From: Ignavibacteriales bacterium
GTDB lineage: Bacteria; Bacteroidota; Ignavibacteria; Ignavibacteriales; Ignavibacteriaceae
Assembly (NCBI GenBank): GCA_020061465.1
Contig: JAGUYG010000112.1
Location: 1 to 33,710, forward strand
DNA length: 33,710 nucleotides
Direction of reading: 5' to 3'
The position numbers and the translations under genes are program-made. Positions 33,650 through 33,710 of this stretch are shown here, one piece after another. Numbering within the stretch: position 1 is the first letter of the stretch; each line of letters opens with the position of its first letter. Under the pieces are notes generated by a model, which saw only the letters and a program-made list of their open reading frames with translations, searched no databases and had not been told where the DNA came from.

Positions 33650-33710
33650 TGTGGTACGCAAAATTTCATACAAGCCAAAACATTCTCAAACAAAAATTAT
33701 TTCAGTAAGT

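Noticed and set aside
1107-33673. Minus-strand and alternate-frame open frames overlapping the called genes
   Set aside because: Each lies inside a well-supported gene, lacks recognisable motifs and start signals, and is best read as a shadow of the coding strand. The Ppx/GppA gene at 13449-14390 is the only convincing minus-strand gene.

Overview
The window is an AT-rich, gene-dense bacterial chromosome segment. It carries about 31 protein genes, nearly all on the + strand, one tRNA, and repeat-rich non-coding DNA at both ends. The gene set points to the Bacteroidota/Chlorobi/Ignavibacteria group, and Ignavibacteria-like is my best guess (inference, no search run). The evidence is: a DUF5683 gene behind parAB, an NhaD-type antiporter gene inside the complex I operon as I recall for Rhodothermus, a periplasmic-type TonB, frequent TTG starts, and two promoters fitting the Bacteroidota pattern TTTG-N20-TAnnTTTG.

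Layout. 1-648: non-coding DNA full of short hairpins and nested palindromes. 649-3298: a promoter reading almost directly into an orphan PASTA protein, then rpe and nagA. 3560-6228: folP, the c-di-AMP synthase cdaA and a family 2 glycosyltransferase. 6335-7524: a short CHAD protein and a UPF0173 hydrolase. 7754-13474: a tightly packed run parA, parB, DUF5683, zinc-ribbon membrane protein, class III aminotransferase (argD-like) and nadB, met head-on by a Ppx/GppA phosphatase gene. 14432-16833: membrane protein, small unknown protein, aroQ, HAD hydrolase and a MerR-type regulator. 16839-16953: tRNA-Pro(GGG) with its own terminator. 17291-18586: asnS. 18675-26231: complex I membrane-arm genes nuoJ-K-L-M, an Na+/H+ antiporter gene, a small unknown gene and nuoN. 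26452-31991: nnr, a VanZ-like protein, tonB, a DUF218 membrane protein and a leucine-type amino acid dehydrogenase. 32031-33710: a terminator, then a repeat block of two full ~400-bp tandem units, a partial third unit, and a DUF559 nuclease-like gene. A pair of ~125-bp direct repeats brackets the block.

Most genes are housekeeping: pentose phosphate, amino sugar, folate, NAD, shikimate, chromosome segregation, respiration. The least explained part is the right-hand repeat block, where palindromic modules with 8-bp terminal inverted repeats flank a PD-(D/E)XK-like DUF559 gene. At both window ends a small hairpin has been inserted precisely into the loop of another hairpin, and the uninterrupted sibling copy lies nearby, so the insertion can be read directly. 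This is the best candidate here for an undescribed repeat-propagation system.
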